DNA from: Pseudomonadota bacterium
Lineage (GTDB): Bacteria; Desulfobacterota; Desulfobulbia; Desulfobulbales; Desulfocapsaceae
Reading direction: 5' to 3'
Length of the DNA stretch: 64,000 nt
Assembly (NCBI GenBank): GCA_023412495.1
Contig: JAEYNP010000120.1
Span: 124,001 to 188,000, forward strand
Shown here: one piece after another, positions 8,870 through 17,696 of the stretch
Layout: every line of letters begins with the position of its first letter
How positions within the stretch are numbered: position 1 is the stretch's first letter
Notes under the pieces: model-generated
What the model was told of the DNA's origin: nothing
Database searches by the model: none
The model's input: only the letters and a program-made list of their open reading frames with translations
Position numbers and translations under genes: made by a program

Positions 8870-10423
8870 ATGTCTCACCGTTTTCTGGTTCTGCCGATCG
8901 TTACCGGTGCAGGTCTCTGGCTGTCGTTTCCAGGAGGGGGCGAATTCTGGCCGCTGCTCTTTGTCGCCCTCATTCCGCTGCTGCTGACTGTCCGGGGCGA
9001 AAGCGCGGACCGGGCGGCCGCAGCCGGCCTGATCGCCGGGCTTGCCCATTTTCTACCGCTGCTCTACTGGATCATCATCGTTCTCGGCAGGTACGGGGGG
9101 CTCCCCTGGTTCGTCTCGGTCCCGGCACTGCTGCTCCTGGCCCTCTACATGAGCCTCTACATGGCGGCATTCGCAGCGCTTGCCCGGGCAATCCTGAGGT
9201 ATTTCCCCGCCATCCTCGCTCTGTGGCTCGTGCCCGCACTATGGGTGGGCCTGGACTGGCTGCGCGGGACGCTCTTTACCGGCTTTCCCTGGATGGATCT
9301 GGGCTATGGTCTCTACCAGACGCCCCTGCTTATTCAGGTCGCCGATCTGGCCGGTCATCATGGTGTTACGTATCTCATCGTTTTCAGTAATGTTCTGCTG
9401 CTGTTCCTGTTCGGCACAGGAAGACGCTTCGCCGAAAATCTGCTGCTCGCCGGCTGCGGACTCTGCCTTTTGGGCGGGGCGGGAGTGTACTCTGGCACGA
9501 AGCTGACCGAGTTTACCAGTATGATCTCGTCTCCGGACGCAGCCCGGATGAAGATCGGCATCGTCCAGGGCAATATCGACCAGAGCATAAAATGGTCGCC
9601 GCCCCAGCAGAAGATTACGGTCGACACCTATCTCGCGCTCACCGAATCGCTTCTGCGGGAAGCTGAGCTGCCGGCGGTGGTGGTCTGGCCGGAGACGGCA
9701 CTGCCGTTCTACCCCCCGTCCAACGACCAAATGGGGCCATTGAAAAACCTGGTGGCTGGTGGGGAAATGGCGCTTCTAACCGGAGCGCCGTGGTACGAGA
9801 TCATCGACCGGCAGAACAAGAAGGTGAAATTCTACAACAGCGCCTTCCTGCTCTCGCCCGAAGGCGCGTATGCCGGTACCTATTACAAGACCCATCTTGT
9901 CCCCTTCGGAGAATACGTGCCGCTGAAGAAATTGCTGCCCTTTCTGGCACCTCTGGTGGAGGCTGTGGGTGACTTCAGCCCCGGCAGGATCGATCGACCC
10001 TTGGTCTGGCAGGAGGCGAAAACCGGCATCCTCATCTGTTTCGAGTCGGTTTTCCCCGAGCTCTCCCGGCAATGGGTGAAAGCGGGGGCGAATATCCTCG
10101 TGAACTTGACCAACGATGCATGGTATGGTAAATCCAGTGCCCCGCATCACAGCCTGGCCATGGCGGTACTGAGGGCGGTGGAAACCAGGCGGAGCCTGAT
10201 CCGCTCTGCCAATACCGGCATTTCCGCTTTCGTCAATCCGGCGGGCGCGATCGACGGCCGTTCGGGTCTGTTCGAGCCCTGGGCGGCTGCGCGTGAAGCG
10301 GTGCTCATGACGGATGAGACCGTCTGGGTGCGTTTCGGCTATCTCTTCGCCCCGATCTGCCTGGTCATGGCCATCTGCGGGGCGGCAATCGGCTGGAAAA
10401 GAGGACTGAGAGAAAAGTACTGA
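8870..10423 (+). CDS. lnt: Apolipoprotein N-acyltransferase
   Basis: Lnt adds the third acyl chain to the N-terminal cysteine of lipoproteins in the inner membrane, the step before Lol-dependent sorting. About six membrane segments occupy the first ~215 residues, followed by a periplasmic nitrilase-like domain. All three catalytic residues are visible: Glu in VVWPETALPF (about 275), Lys in YYKTHLVPFGEY (about 340) and Cys in LICFESVFPE (about 390). ATG 8870 is preferred over the adjacent GTG 8867, only 3 bp after the corC stop, with a purine-rich GAGGGAAGAG upstream. The stop codon TGA (10421-10423) is the first three bases of a perfect 11-bp hairpin made of heptamer repeats, and the last codons of the gene contain another repeat unit. 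Confidence 0.93.
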   Translation: MSHRFLVLPIVTGAGLWLSFPGGGEFWPLLFVALIPLLLTVRGESADRAAAAGLIAGLAHFLPLLYWIIIVLGRYGGLPWFVSVPALLLLALYMSLYMAAFAALARAILRYFPAILALWLVPALWVGLDWLRGTLFTGFPWMDLGYGLYQTPLLIQVADLAGHHGVTYLIVFSNVLLLFLFGTGRRFAENLLLAGCGLCLLGGAGVYSGTKLTEFTSMISSPDAARMKIGIVQGNIDQSIKWSPPQQKITVDTYLALTESLLREAELPAVVVWPETALPFYPPSNDQMGPLKNLVAGGEMALLTGAPWYEIIDRQNKKVKFYNSAFLLSPEGAYAGTYYKTHLVPFGEYVPLKKLLPFLAPLVEAVGDFSPGRIDRPLVWQEAKTGILICFESVFPELSRQWVKAGANILVNLTNDAWYGKSSAPHHSLAMAVLRAVETRRSLIRSANTGISAFVNPAGAIDGRSGLFEPWAAAREAVLMTDETVWVRFGYLFAPICLVMAICGAAIGWKRGLREKY

Positions 10424-10470
10424 GGACTGAGCGCTTCTACTCAGTCCTCATAGCCCAGTCCCTCAGTCCT
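10421..10470 (+). repeat. Heptamer-repeat hairpin at the lnt 3' end
   Basis: TGAGGACTGAG (10421-10431) pairs perfectly with CTCAGTCCTCA (10440-10450) across an 8-nt loop. Further inverted units (CCCAGTC, CCTCAGTCC) continue to 10470. The lnt stop codon is part of the stem. It could act as a processing or stability hairpin between lnt and prfB; there is no clean U-tract for a classical terminator. Confidence 0.75.
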
Positions 10471-10512
10471 TGTTTTCGCGATTTCAATAAATTTTTATAA
10501 GAAGGTAAAACT

Positions 10513-11623
10513 ATGGCAATCGATATAGGTGCAGCGGTATCCAAACAGAAGCTTTCGGGCATCAAGGAGCGGTTACTCATTCTCAAGGAGCATCTTTGAC
10601 TTAGCCGCCAAGAAGGATCGGCTCGAGGCCCTGGAGCGTCAGACGCTGGCTCCCGGCTTCTGGAACGATCCCGAAAAGGCTCAGGTCGTCCAGAAGGAAC
10701 ACGGCCAACTCCAGGACAGCATTAACGACTGGGAGGGGCGGTGGAAGGAAATGGAGGACACCGAACTCTTCCTCGAGATGGTCATGGAGGAAAAGGATGC
10801 CGAACTCGAGGCGGAAATAGCGCAGAAGATCGGGGCTATGGAAGAGGGCCTCGCCCAGGCGGAACTGGAATGCATGTTCAATGGCGAACATGACGCCAAC
10901 AACGCCATCATGTCCATCCACGCTGGCGCCGGCGGGACCGAGGCTCAGGATTGGGTCGAAATCCTCATGCGGATGTACCTGCGCTGGGCGGAGACCCACG
11001 GCTTCAAGACTGATATCCTGGATTACCTGGCGGGGGACGAGGCGGGAACCAAGAGCGTCACCATTATGTTCAAAGGGCGCTTCGCCTACGGCTATCTGCG
11101 CTCGGAGCTGGGCATCCACCGCCTGGTCCGGATTTCGCCTTTCGACGCCAGCGGCCGCCGCCACACCTCCTTTGCCTCGGTCATGATCATGCCGGAACTG
11201 GACGATTCGATCAATATCGAGATCGACGAGAAAGATCTGCGGGTCGACACCTACCGGTCGAGCGGCGCGGGCGGCCAGCATGTCAACAAGACCGACTCTG
11301 CCATTCGCATCACCCACCTGCCGACGGGCATCGTGGTGCAGTGCCAGAACGAACGGTCCCAGCACTCCAACAGGTATACGGCCATGAAGATGCTCACCGC
11401 CCAGCTCTACGAGCTCGAGCGGCAGAAGCAGGCCGAACAGCAGGAGGGCCTGGCCGGCGACAAGAAGGGCATCTCCTGGGGCAGCCAGATCCGCTCCTAC
11501 GTTCTCCAGCCTTATCGGCTGATCAAGGATCACCGGACCGAGTATGAGGTCGGCAATGTTGACGCGGTGCTCGACGGCGACCTTGATCCTTTCATCAAGG
11601 CGTATCTTTTACTTGGAAAGTAA
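10513..11623 (+). CDS. prfB: Peptide chain release factor 2, with programmed +1 frameshift
   Basis: RF2 recognises UGA and UAA stop codons and triggers peptide release. The gene starts at ATG 10513 behind AAGAAGG and reads 28 codons to CTT (10594-10596), followed by an in-frame TGA (10597-10599). The context CTTTGAC with upstream AAGGAG is the standard RF2 autoregulatory slippery site: a +1 shift resumes at GAC 10598 and continues to 11623. The mature protein shows the stop-recognition tripeptide in RISPFDASG and the catalytic GGQ in [11 protein letters not shown]. The product should be about 369 residues, normal for RF2. Naive calling would truncate the N-terminus or start the gene too late. 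Confidence 0.96.
10594..10600 (+). promoter_or_regulatory. RF2 programmed frameshift site
   Basis: CTTTGAC, preceded 3 nt upstream by the internal Shine-Dalgarno-like AAGGAG. The in-frame UGA is read poorly when RF2 is scarce, so ribosomes shift +1 and make more RF2. Confidence 0.95.
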
Positions 11624-11629
11624 AGAAAA

Positions 11630-11660
11630 GGACTGAGTGCTGAGGACTGAGGACTGAGTG
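11630..11660 (+). repeat. Phased heptamer array at the prfB 3' end
   Basis: Units GGACTGA, GTGCTGA, GGACTGA, GGACTGA start a few bases after the prfB TAA. It is matched by inverted units at 11787-11814 across the terminator. Confidence 0.8.
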
Positions 11661-11663
11661 AAA

Positions 11664-11708
11664 CGACGAAGGCCGGCTCGAAATGAGCCGGCCTTCGTCG
11701 TTTTTGCT
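11664..11708 (+). terminator. Rho-independent terminator of prfB (probably bidirectional with ald)
   Basis: A perfect 16-bp stem (11664-11679 with 11685-11700), a GAAAT loop and TTTTT at 11701. Three A residues precede the stem on the other side, so it may also serve the convergent ald transcript. Confidence 0.93.
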
Positions 11709-11768
11709 GTTATGCCGTGTATCGCAGTGGGGCGCCCCGGCGGCATTGCAAGCGCGGGAGGAAAAGCC

Positions 11769-11814
11769 GAGGACTGAGCAGTCCGCTCAGTCCTCATAGC
11801 TCAGTCCTCAGTCC
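11769..11814 (-). repeat. Heptamer array and hairpin at the ald 3' end
   Basis: Read from the ald stop, the minus strand gives GGACTGA, GGACTGA, GCTATGA, GGACTGA (11814-11787). A perfect 11-bp stem pairs 11769-11779 with 11785-11795 (core GAGGACTGAGC). Same repeat family as the arrays near 3.6 kb and 10.4 kb. Confidence 0.8.
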
Positions 11815-11819
11815 TTTTG

Positions 11820-12935
11820 TTATTTCAAAACGTCCGCAACAGGAGTGTAGGGCAGGCTGAAGGCCTCGGCGACCGCGCCGTAGGTGACCTTGCCGTCAAC
11901 GATGTTGAGGCCGAGGGCTATCTCGTTGTTGTCTAAGCAGGCTTGCTTCCAGCCTTTGTTGGCGATCTGCAGGGCGTAGGGGAGCGTCGCGTTGGTGAGC
12001 GCGAGTGTCGATGTTTTAGCGACCGCGCCTGGCATGTTAGCGACGCAGTAGTGTACGACGCCGTCTACGGTAAAGACCGGGTCCGCATGGGAGGTGGCCT
12101 TGGAGGTTTCGAAGCAGCCGCCCTGATCGATGGCCACGTCGACCATTACCGAACCCGGCTTCATCACCTTCAGCATGTCACGGGTGACCAGTTTCGGGGC
12201 CTTTGCGCCCGGAATGAGCACGGCGCCGACCACCAGGTCGGCATCCCGCAGCAACTCGCGCAGTTTCGGCACGCTGCTCATGATCGGGAAGCAGTTGCTG
12301 GGCATGACTTCCCGCAGGTAGCGCAGCCGGTCGAGGTTGGTGTCGAGGAGATATACCTTGGCGCCAAGGCCGCAGGCCATGAGGGCGGCGTTGATGCCGA
12401 CCACGCCGCCGCCGATGACTACCACGTTGCCCGGCTCGACGCCCGGCACGCCGCCGAGGAGGATGCCCCGGCCGCCCTTGGTCATCTGCAGATATTCGGC
12501 GCCCACCTGGGTAGCCATCCGGCCTGCGACCTCGCTCATCGGGGTGAGCAGGGGCAGGGAGCCGTCTTCTTTCTGAATCGTTTCATAGGCGATATTCACC
12601 GAGCCCGCCTTGATCAGGGCGCGGGTCTGCTGCTCGTCGGCCGCCAGGTGGAGGTAGGTGAAGACGATCTGGTCTTTGCGGATGAGGTCGTATTCGGATG
12701 GTTGGGGCTCTTTGACGTGCATGACCATGTCGGACTTGGCGAAAATCTCGGCAGGGGTTTCGACGATGGTGGCCCCGGCCTGGATGTACTCTTCGTCGGA
12801 GAAACCGCTGCCTTTGCCGGCGTTTTTCTCAACGAGGACCTGGTGGTTGTGGTGAGTCATGACCTCGACGCCAGCGGGGGTCATACAGACTCTATTTTCT
12901 GCGATTTTGATTTCCTTGAGAATTCCGACGATCAT
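11820..12935 (-). CDS. ald: Alanine dehydrogenase
   Basis: This 371-residue enzyme interconverts L-alanine and pyruvate plus ammonia with NAD. The N-terminus [16 protein letters not shown], the substrate-binding [10 protein letters not shown], the FTYLHLAAD segment and the Rossmann loop [16 protein letters not shown] are diagnostic and the length is normal. The start has a good ribosome-binding site (AAGGAGAG, 6 nt upstream of ATG). It lies 102 bp downstream of an Lrp/AsnC-type regulator on the same strand, a common arrangement for local control of ald. The intercistronic gap contains an 18-bp imperfect inverted repeat. Confidence 0.95.
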   Translation of the reverse strand: MIVGILKEIKIAENRVCMTPAGVEVMTHHNHQVLVEKNAGKGSGFSDEEYIQAGATIVETPAEIFAKSDMVMHVKEPQPSEYDLIRKDQIVFTYLHLAADEQQTRALIKAGSVNIAYETIQKEDGSLPLLTPMSEVAGRMATQVGAEYLQMTKGGRGILLGGVPGVEPGNVVVIGGGVVGINAALMACGLGAKVYLLDTNLDRLRYLREVMPSNCFPIMSSVPKLRELLRDADLVVGAVLIPGAKAPKLVTRDMLKVMKPGSVMVDVAIDQGGCFETSKATSHADPVFTVDGVVHYCVANMPGAVAKTSTLALTNATLPYALQIANKGWKQACLDNNEIALGLNIVDGKVTYGAVAEAFSLPYTPVADVLK

Positions 12936-12967
12936 TGTAGTCTCTCCTTGTTGAGCGGGGCTGGTAA

Positions 12968-13028
12968 GTTTTCCCGCCTTGCCCGCCCGACGGGGAGGAG
13001 GTCCGCGATCCGGGCAAGGAGAGAAAAC
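12968..13028 (-). promoter_or_regulatory. Long inverted repeat in the regulator-ald intercistronic gap
   Basis: 12968-12985 and 13011-13028 are inverted copies matching at 16 of 18 positions (core CCTTGCCCG/CGGGCAAGG perfect), with a 25-nt spacer. No U-tract follows, so it is unlikely to be a simple terminator. It could be an mRNA hairpin setting the regulator:ald ratio, or an operator. Confidence 0.6.
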
Positions 13029-13037
13029 GCTTTCACA

Positions 13038-13481
13038 TCACAATATGTATGGAACCTTTAAGTTGTATCCCTTGTAGACGATGAAACTCTCCACGGTCTG
13101 CACGTCCTCGACTCGCGCGACCTGCTCGGTGATGAACTCGAGCAGGGTGTAGCCCGGTCCGAGCAGGGCCTGGAGGATGATATCGTACCTGCCGGTGACG
13201 ATCCCGGCGGAGACCACACCCTTGAGCCTGCTGAACTCTTCGGCTTTTTTCTGCAGATCCATGGTCTTCAGTTTCACCCCGAGATAGAGCAGATTGTGGC
13301 CGCTCAGGGCATCGACCTGGACGTTGCCGGAAAATTTCAGGATCCCTTCTTCCATCAGCTTGTTGACCCGGCTGCGGATGGTGTTCTCGGTCAGCGACAA
13401 TTCCTCCGCGATCAGCTTGAAAGATTTCCTGCCGTCTTTCAGGTGGCGAAGTATCTGGATATTGGTGTCGTCGATGTCCAT
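13038..13481 (-). CDS. Lrp/AsnC family transcriptional regulator
   Basis: A DNA-binding regulator of 147 residues with an N-terminal winged helix-turn-helix (ILRHLKDGRKSFKLIAEEL, then TENTIRSRVNKL) and a C-terminal RAM ligand/oligomerisation domain. ATG 13481 (MDIDDTNIQ) is chosen over a TTG at 13538: the family normally starts a few residues before the HTH, and the predicted promoter would place transcription initiation at about that TTG. Its position immediately upstream of ald suggests it controls alanine catabolism and probably itself, through a 15-bp palindrome next to the promoter. The effector is not known. Confidence 0.88.
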   Translation of the reverse strand: MDIDDTNIQILRHLKDGRKSFKLIAEELSLTENTIRSRVNKLMEEGILKFSGNVQVDALSGHNLLYLGVKLKTMDLQKKAEEFSRLKGVVSAGIVTGRYDIILQALLGPGYTLLEFITEQVARVEDVQTVESFIVYKGYNLKVPYIL

Positions 13482-13539
13482 CCCTTGTTCTCGTTCTCGG
13501 AAAAAGGTGAGAAATAGTTTGTGCTTTGCAATTTCCAAA

Positions 13540-13569
13540 ATATTAATCGAGTAATTGAGGAAAAGTCAA
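13540..13569 (-). promoter_or_regulatory. Predicted sigma-70-type promoter of the Lrp-type gene
   Basis: On the minus strand, TTGACT (13569-13564) is followed after 18 bp by TAATAT (13545-13540). Initiation near 13533 gives a leader of about 50 nt to ATG 13481. Confidence 0.55.
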
Positions 13570-13571
13570 AT

Positions 13572-13586
13572 ATTATTGCCAATAAT
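13572..13586. promoter_or_regulatory. Palindromic operator candidate
   Basis: ATTATTG-C-CAATAAT is a perfect 15-bp palindrome ending 2 bp from the predicted -35 box of the Lrp-type gene. AT-rich dyads are typical Lrp-family binding sites, so autoregulation is a reasonable inference. Confidence 0.5.
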
Positions 13587-13959
13587 TTTGTAAAACCTCA
13601 AAAATATTCCTCGTTACCTTGGATTGTTCTTTGCATGGCAAAATAGGCAAAAGGATTTTGCGGGGCAAGCGGGCCGCAGCGGAAGTCAGGAAGGAGATGC
13701 GGGCGGCAGTGCGGACTGAGTTCACATGCGTGGGCGCAGCCCCCGAATGAGTGAAATGGGAGGTGAGCCATCGCTATCGGTAACGAAATCGCAAAACATG
13801 ATTCGATATCGATTCCGACTTATGCCCGCGACTCCGATCAACTCACCTCGGCAGTCTCTTGAGAGAGTCGGTTAAAAAATGGAATGCAGTCTGGAGGTTA
13901 AAAAAAGCAATGTGCAGGGATGAGGCCGGAGGTTTCTTCCGGAAGGCAGCGGGGCAGGA
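13587..13959. other. Intergenic region between the Lrp-type gene and the nqr operon end
   Basis: About 370 bp without a convincing gene. It holds a lone heptamer-like GGACTGAGT near 13713 and a GGGCGCAGCCC hairpin at 13732-13742, which resembles the right-hand hairpin of the dispersed element and may be a decayed fragment. No clear terminator for the nqr operon is visible. Confidence 0.4.
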
Positions 13960-14214
13960 TCAGTCCTTGCGGCTGGCCGACGTGGAGGCGATCTTCGAAC
14001 GGCAAGATCGGGGGTGCCGGCTTTCCTGGATCCGCGACAAAGAATATACCAGGGAGGCGCTGCAGCAGCCGCACATCTCTCCGCCCGTTTCATGACACAT
14101 GCCGGTGAGGCCGTGACTGGTCCTGCGCTGACGCCGCTTGCTGTAGCTGATGAAAAAGCCGAGAAACAGCAGCAGGATGAATGATATGGCAAAGGTCAGA
14201 AGGAAAGTTATCAT
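13960..14214 (-). CDS. nqrM: NqrM-like NQR maturation protein
   Basis: A small protein (84 residues) with one N-terminal membrane helix (MITFLLTFAISFILLLFLG), a basic stretch SKRRQRR and a cysteine cluster C-x7-C-x-C-C in MCHETGGEMCGCC. A single helix followed by clustered cysteines directly after nqrF is the signature of NqrM, which is needed to supply iron to the membrane Fe site of NQR. The Cys spacing differs slightly from the best-known NqrM proteins, and there is a ~30-residue polar tail. ATG 14214 is preceded by GGAAG at very short spacing; an in-frame ATG 30 nt upstream is an alternative. Confidence 0.65.
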   Translation of the reverse strand: MITFLLTFAISFILLLFLGFFISYSKRRQRRTSHGLTGMCHETGGEMCGCCSASLVYSLSRIQESRHPRSCRSKIASTSASRKD

Positions 14215-14378
14215 GCTTCCATCATAATCATTTCGGGTTATTTTTACCATTCGAGAAGCCTGTCGGATCATTCAAAAAGATCCAGGCAAGCATGAAAGAA
14301 TTATTGAGTTATATATTTAATATCTCGATGATTTATCGAGGTTTGATGTGGGGGAAAGGGCATGAATCCGACAAGCTC

Positions 14379-15599
14379 CTAGCCGCCGAAGTCGTCGTAG
14401 TGGATATTGGCCTTCTCCACCCCAAGATCGTCGAGCATGTCGAAGACGGCCTTGGTCATCATCGGCGGGCCGCACAGGTAGTAGTTGATGTCCTCCGGGG
14501 CGGAATGATCCTTCAGGTACTGGTCGTAGACCACCTGGTGGATGAAGCCGGTGAGGCCGGTCCAGTTGTCCTCCGGCAGAGGGCTGGACAGGGCTAGATG
14601 GAAGGAGAAATTTTCGTGCCGTTTTTCCAGCTCCCTGAATTCGTCCTCGTAAAAGACTTCCTTGAGACTCCTGCCGCCGTACCAGAAGGATACCTTCCGT
14701 TTGGTATTCCTGGCCTTGAAGAGATCGAAGACATGGCTGCGCAGGGGGGCCATGCCCGCGCCGCCGCCGATGAGGACAATCTCGGATTCGCTCTCGTCCA
14801 TGAAGAATTCGCCGAACGGCCCGGCGATGATAACTTCGTCGCCCGGCTGGAGATTGAAGATATAGGAGGAGACCTTGCCGGGCGGCACATGGTCCTGGCC
14901 CGGCGGCGGGCTGGCGATCCTCACGTTCAGCTTGATGATGCCCCTCTCGCCCGGATAGTTGGCCATGGAGTAGGCCTTCGAGACCGGCATGCTGACCTGG
15001 GACTTGTACTGGAACATCTTGAACTTGGTCCAGTCGGAGAGGAAGCGCTCGTCGATGTCGAAGTTGCGGTACTCCAGCGTATGGGGGGGAACCTCGATCT
15101 GGATGAAGCCGCCCGCCTTGAAATCGACCTGTTCGCCTTCGGGGACTGCGATCACCAGCTCTTTGATGAAGGTGGCGACATTTTTGTTGGAGACCACCGT
15201 GCAATGCCACTTCCTGGCTTCCAGAGTCTCCGGTGGCACAGAGATCTTCAGGTCCCTCTTGACCGCTACCTGGCAGGCCAGCCGCATCCCCCGCTTGGCG
15301 TCGAAATTGCTGATCGCCCCCCGTTCTGTGGGCAGGATCCCGCCGCCCCCCTCCTCGACGATGCAGCGGCACTGGCCGCAGCTGCCGCCGCCCCCGCAGG
15401 CGGACGAGAGGAAGATGCCCTGTTCCGCAAGCGTCCCCAGGAGCTTGCCCCCCGGCCTGGTCGCGAGTGACTTCTCTTTGTTGATCCGTATGGTTATCTC
15501 ACCGCTCGGCACCAAGGTTCTTTTGGCCGCAACGATGATCGAGACCAGAACGAACTGGATTGCCAGAAAGGTGAGCACTCCGTAAATGATTTCCGTCAT
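14379..15599 (-). CDS. nqrF: Na+-NQR subunit F (NADH dehydrogenase, FAD and 2Fe-2S)
   Basis: The electron-entry subunit, 406 residues. An N-terminal membrane anchor (about 5-25) is followed by a plant-type [2Fe-2S] ferredoxin domain with Cys68, Cys74, Cys77 and about Cys109 ([11 protein letters not shown]...MRLACQ). Then comes a ferredoxin-reductase-like module: FAD-binding YSMANYPGE and NADH-binding [13 protein letters not shown], ending in the usual HYDDFGG tail. It oxidises NADH on the cytoplasmic side and passes electrons to the other Nqr subunits. It starts 31 nt after nqrE with AAGGAT as ribosome-binding site and is the last structural gene of the operon. Confidence 0.96.
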   Translation of the reverse strand: MTEIIYGVLTFLAIQFVLVSIIVAAKRTLVPSGEITIRINKEKSLATRPGGKLLGTLAEQGIFLSSACGGGGSCGQCRCIVEEGGGGILPTERGAISNFDAKRGMRLACQVAVKRDLKISVPPETLEARKWHCTVVSNKNVATFIKELVIAVPEGEQVDFKAGGFIQIEVPPHTLEYRNFDIDERFLSDWTKFKMFQYKSQVSMPVSKAYSMANYPGERGIIKLNVRIASPPPGQDHVPPGKVSSYIFNLQPGDEVIIAGPFGEFFMDESESEIVLIGGGAGMAPLRSHVFDLFKARNTKRKVSFWYGGRSLKEVFYEDEFRELEKRHENFSFHLALSSPLPEDNWTGLTGFIHQVVYDQYLKDHSAPEDINYYLCGPPMMTKAVFDMLDDLGVEKANIHYDDFGG

Positions 15600-15630
15600 T
15601 GTCCGTTATCCTTGGTGATGATGTTCATCC

Positions 15631-16236
15631 TTACAGTCCGGCAAGCCCCATGAAGGCCATGGCCATGAGGCCGACCGTAACGAAGGTGATGCCCAGCCCC
15701 CGCAGACCCGCTGGCGGGTCTGCGTATTCCAGCCTCTCCCTGATCCCGCCCAGACAGACCACCGCTAGGAAGAAGCCGGCGCCCGAGCCGAAACCGTAGG
15801 CAACCGACTCGAGGAAGGTGTAATCCCGCTCGACCATGAAGAGGGAGCCGCCCATGATGGCGCAGTTGACGGTCAAAAGCGGCAGGAAGATCCCCAGCGT
15901 GATGTAGAGCGCCGGCAGGAAACGGTCGACGATCATCTCCAGCACCTGGACAACTGCCGCGATGATCGAAATGTAGGTCAGAAGACCGAGAAAGCTCAGG
16001 TCCAGCTCCGGCAACCCCGCCCAGGACAGAGCGCCGGGCTTGAGCAAATGATTGAGGATCAGGTTGTTGAGGGGCACGGTGATCACCTGGATGACGAGGA
16101 CCGCGATGCCCAGCCCGATGGCAGATTGCACCTTTTTGGAGATGGCCATGAAGGTGCACATCCCGAGAAAGAAGCTGAGGGGCAGGTTCTCCAGGAAAAC
16201 CGAACGGAGCACGATGTCGAAGTAGTAGGCCATCAT
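15631..16236 (-). CDS. nqrE: Na+-NQR subunit E
   Basis: Integral membrane subunit, 201 residues and about six helices, homologous to NqrD with inverted topology; the pair binds the intramembrane iron centre. It begins [20 protein letters not shown] and contains [11 protein letters not shown] and the late half [11 protein letters not shown] typical of NqrE. The in-frame ATGATG start overlaps the nqrD TGA, indicating translational coupling; the frame remains open upstream inside nqrD, but that part is antifunctional shadow sequence. GGAGAAGGA precedes the start. Confidence 0.95.
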   Translation of the reverse strand: MMAYYFDIVLRSVFLENLPLSFFLGMCTFMAISKKVQSAIGLGIAVLVIQVITVPLNNLILNHLLKPGALSWAGLPELDLSFLGLLTYISIIAAVVQVLEMIVDRFLPALYITLGIFLPLLTVNCAIMGGSLFMVERDYTFLESVAYGFGSGAGFFLAVVCLGGIRERLEYADPPAGLRGLGITFVTVGLMAMAFMGLAGL

Positions 16237-16862
16237 TCCTTCTCCTGCTGGCTGGGGTCGATGCTTCTGAGGATCCAGATGATCAGGGCGATGAGAAAGA
16301 ATGCGCTGGCCGGCAGGATCAAAAGCCCGTTGCGCATATACCAGCCGCCGTTGGTGGTCAGCGGCAGGATCTCGACGCCGAAAACGGTGCCCGAGCCGAG
16401 CAACTCCCGAACGAAGGCCACCGACATCAGGATGAAGCCGTAGCCCAGGCCGTTGCCGAGCCCGTCGACGAAGCTGGCGACGGGCGGATTGGCCATGGCA
16501 TAGCCTTCCGCCCGGCCCATGACGATGCAGTTGGTGATGATCAGGCCGACATAGATGGAGAGCTGCTTGGACAGGTCGAAGTAAAAGGCCTTGAGGATCT
16601 GGTCGACCATGATGACCAGCGTGGCGATGACGATGATCTGCAGCCCGATGCGCACGTTGTTGGGGATCTGGTTGCGGACCATGCTGATCGCCAGGCTGGA
16701 GAAGCCGACGACCAGGGTGACGCAGACGGCCATGACGAAGGCCGTGGTCATCTGTCCGGTGGTCGCGAGCGCCGAACATATGCCGAGGACCAGCAAAGCG
16801 ATGGGGTTGCGCTTGAAGATGGAGCGGACGAGGAGTTCTTTCTTTGTTTCAGCCTCAGCCAT
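16233..16862 (-). CDS. nqrD: Na+-NQR subunit D
   Basis: Membrane subunit of 209 residues with six predicted helices. Diagnostic segments are [19 protein letters not shown] near the N-terminus and [17 protein letters not shown] in the middle; the latter carries the Cys expected to bind the Fe centre shared with NqrE. Its stop overlaps the nqrE start and it lies 54 bp after nqrC. Confidence 0.95.
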   Translation of the reverse strand: MAEAETKKELLVRSIFKRNPIALLVLGICSALATTGQMTTAFVMAVCVTLVVGFSSLAISMVRNQIPNNVRIGLQIIVIATLVIMVDQILKAFYFDLSKQLSIYVGLIITNCIVMGRAEGYAMANPPVASFVDGLGNGLGYGFILMSVAFVRELLGSGTVFGVEILPLTTNGGWYMRNGLLILPASAFFLIALIIWILRSIDPSQQEKE

Positions 16863-16916
16863 ATATCGACCTCTCAGTTTTGTTTCCGGTTGAATCCGAA
16901 GATGAAGAGTTGAAAG

Positions 16917-17696
16917 CTAGCCCTTCGCCGACCTGTTTGCCATCCGGGTGAAGAAAGGCTTGAAACCGTGGTCGCCGAACCAGAATTCCATGAGGTTCTC
17001 GACCCCCTTGGTGGTGAGGGTGGCTCCGGAAAGGCCGTCTATCTCATAGGATTTTGCGGGCCCGGCAGATGCCGCCCCCTTGGCAAACCTCAGTCGGAAT
17101 TCGCCCTGTTCGTTGTAGAGCTTTTTGCCGCGCCAGTCCTCCTGCCAGCGGGGATTTTCCACCTCGCCGCCAAGCCCCGGCGTCTCCCCGTGCTCATAGA
17201 AGGAGACGCCGCGGATGGTGGAGAGATCGCCGTCGAGGGCCACATAGGCGTACATCGTCGACCAGAGGCCCTTGCCCCGCACCGGCAGGACGATCTGCCG
17301 AATCTCCTCGCCATATTTGACGATATAGACGAGAGAATACTTCTCCAGCCGCCGGACCCGGGCGAGGTCTTCTTCCTTCTTCAGCTCGCGGCCGTATTCC
17401 TCGGACAGCGCCGCCTTGAGCTGCCGGTAGGTTTCAGGCCGGATGGTGTCCTCGGGCACGAATTCCCCTGTGGCGAGTTCAATCACCCGGGTCTCGACAG
17501 GGGCGAACATCTGTTCGATGCTCTTCGCAGGATCGTAGAGGCCGGCGGCATAAAGGATATGCTTCTTGCGGTCCATCTCCCGGTTGGCCTCCTGCTGCGG
17601 CCTGAGGCCGACGGCGGCCCCGGCGACCAGAGCCGAACAGACGAAGGCCAGGATCAGCACGGTGTAAAAGGGTCTGGCAAGGGATTCATCAGCCAT
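16917..17696 (-). CDS. nqrC: Na+-NQR subunit C (covalent FMN)
   Basis: This 259-residue subunit has one N-terminal helix (FYTVLILAFVCSALVAGAAV) and an extracytoplasmic flavin domain. The FMN attachment motif SGAT is present in DGLSGATLTTKG (Thr near 226), the substrate for ApbE-type flavin transfer; no apbE gene lies in the window. It overlaps the end of nqrB by 8 bp. Confidence 0.95.
   Translation of the reverse strand: MADESLARPFYTVLILAFVCSALVAGAAVGLRPQQEANREMDRKKHILYAAGLYDPAKSIEQMFAPVETRVIELATGEFVPEDTIRPETYRQLKAALSEEYGRELKKEEDLARVRRLEKYSLVYIVKYGEEIRQIVLPVRGKGLWSTMYAYVALDGDLSTIRGVSFYEHGETPGLGGEVENPRWQEDWRGKKLYNEQGEFRLRFAKGAASAGPAKSYEIDGLSGATLTTKGVENLMEFWFGDHGFKPFFTRMANRSAKG

Noticed and set aside
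13859..14095. Small plus-strand ORF opposite the nqrM-like gene
   Set aside because: No ribosome-binding site and no recognisable sequence; the opposite strand has a clear membrane helix and cysteine cluster in operon context.
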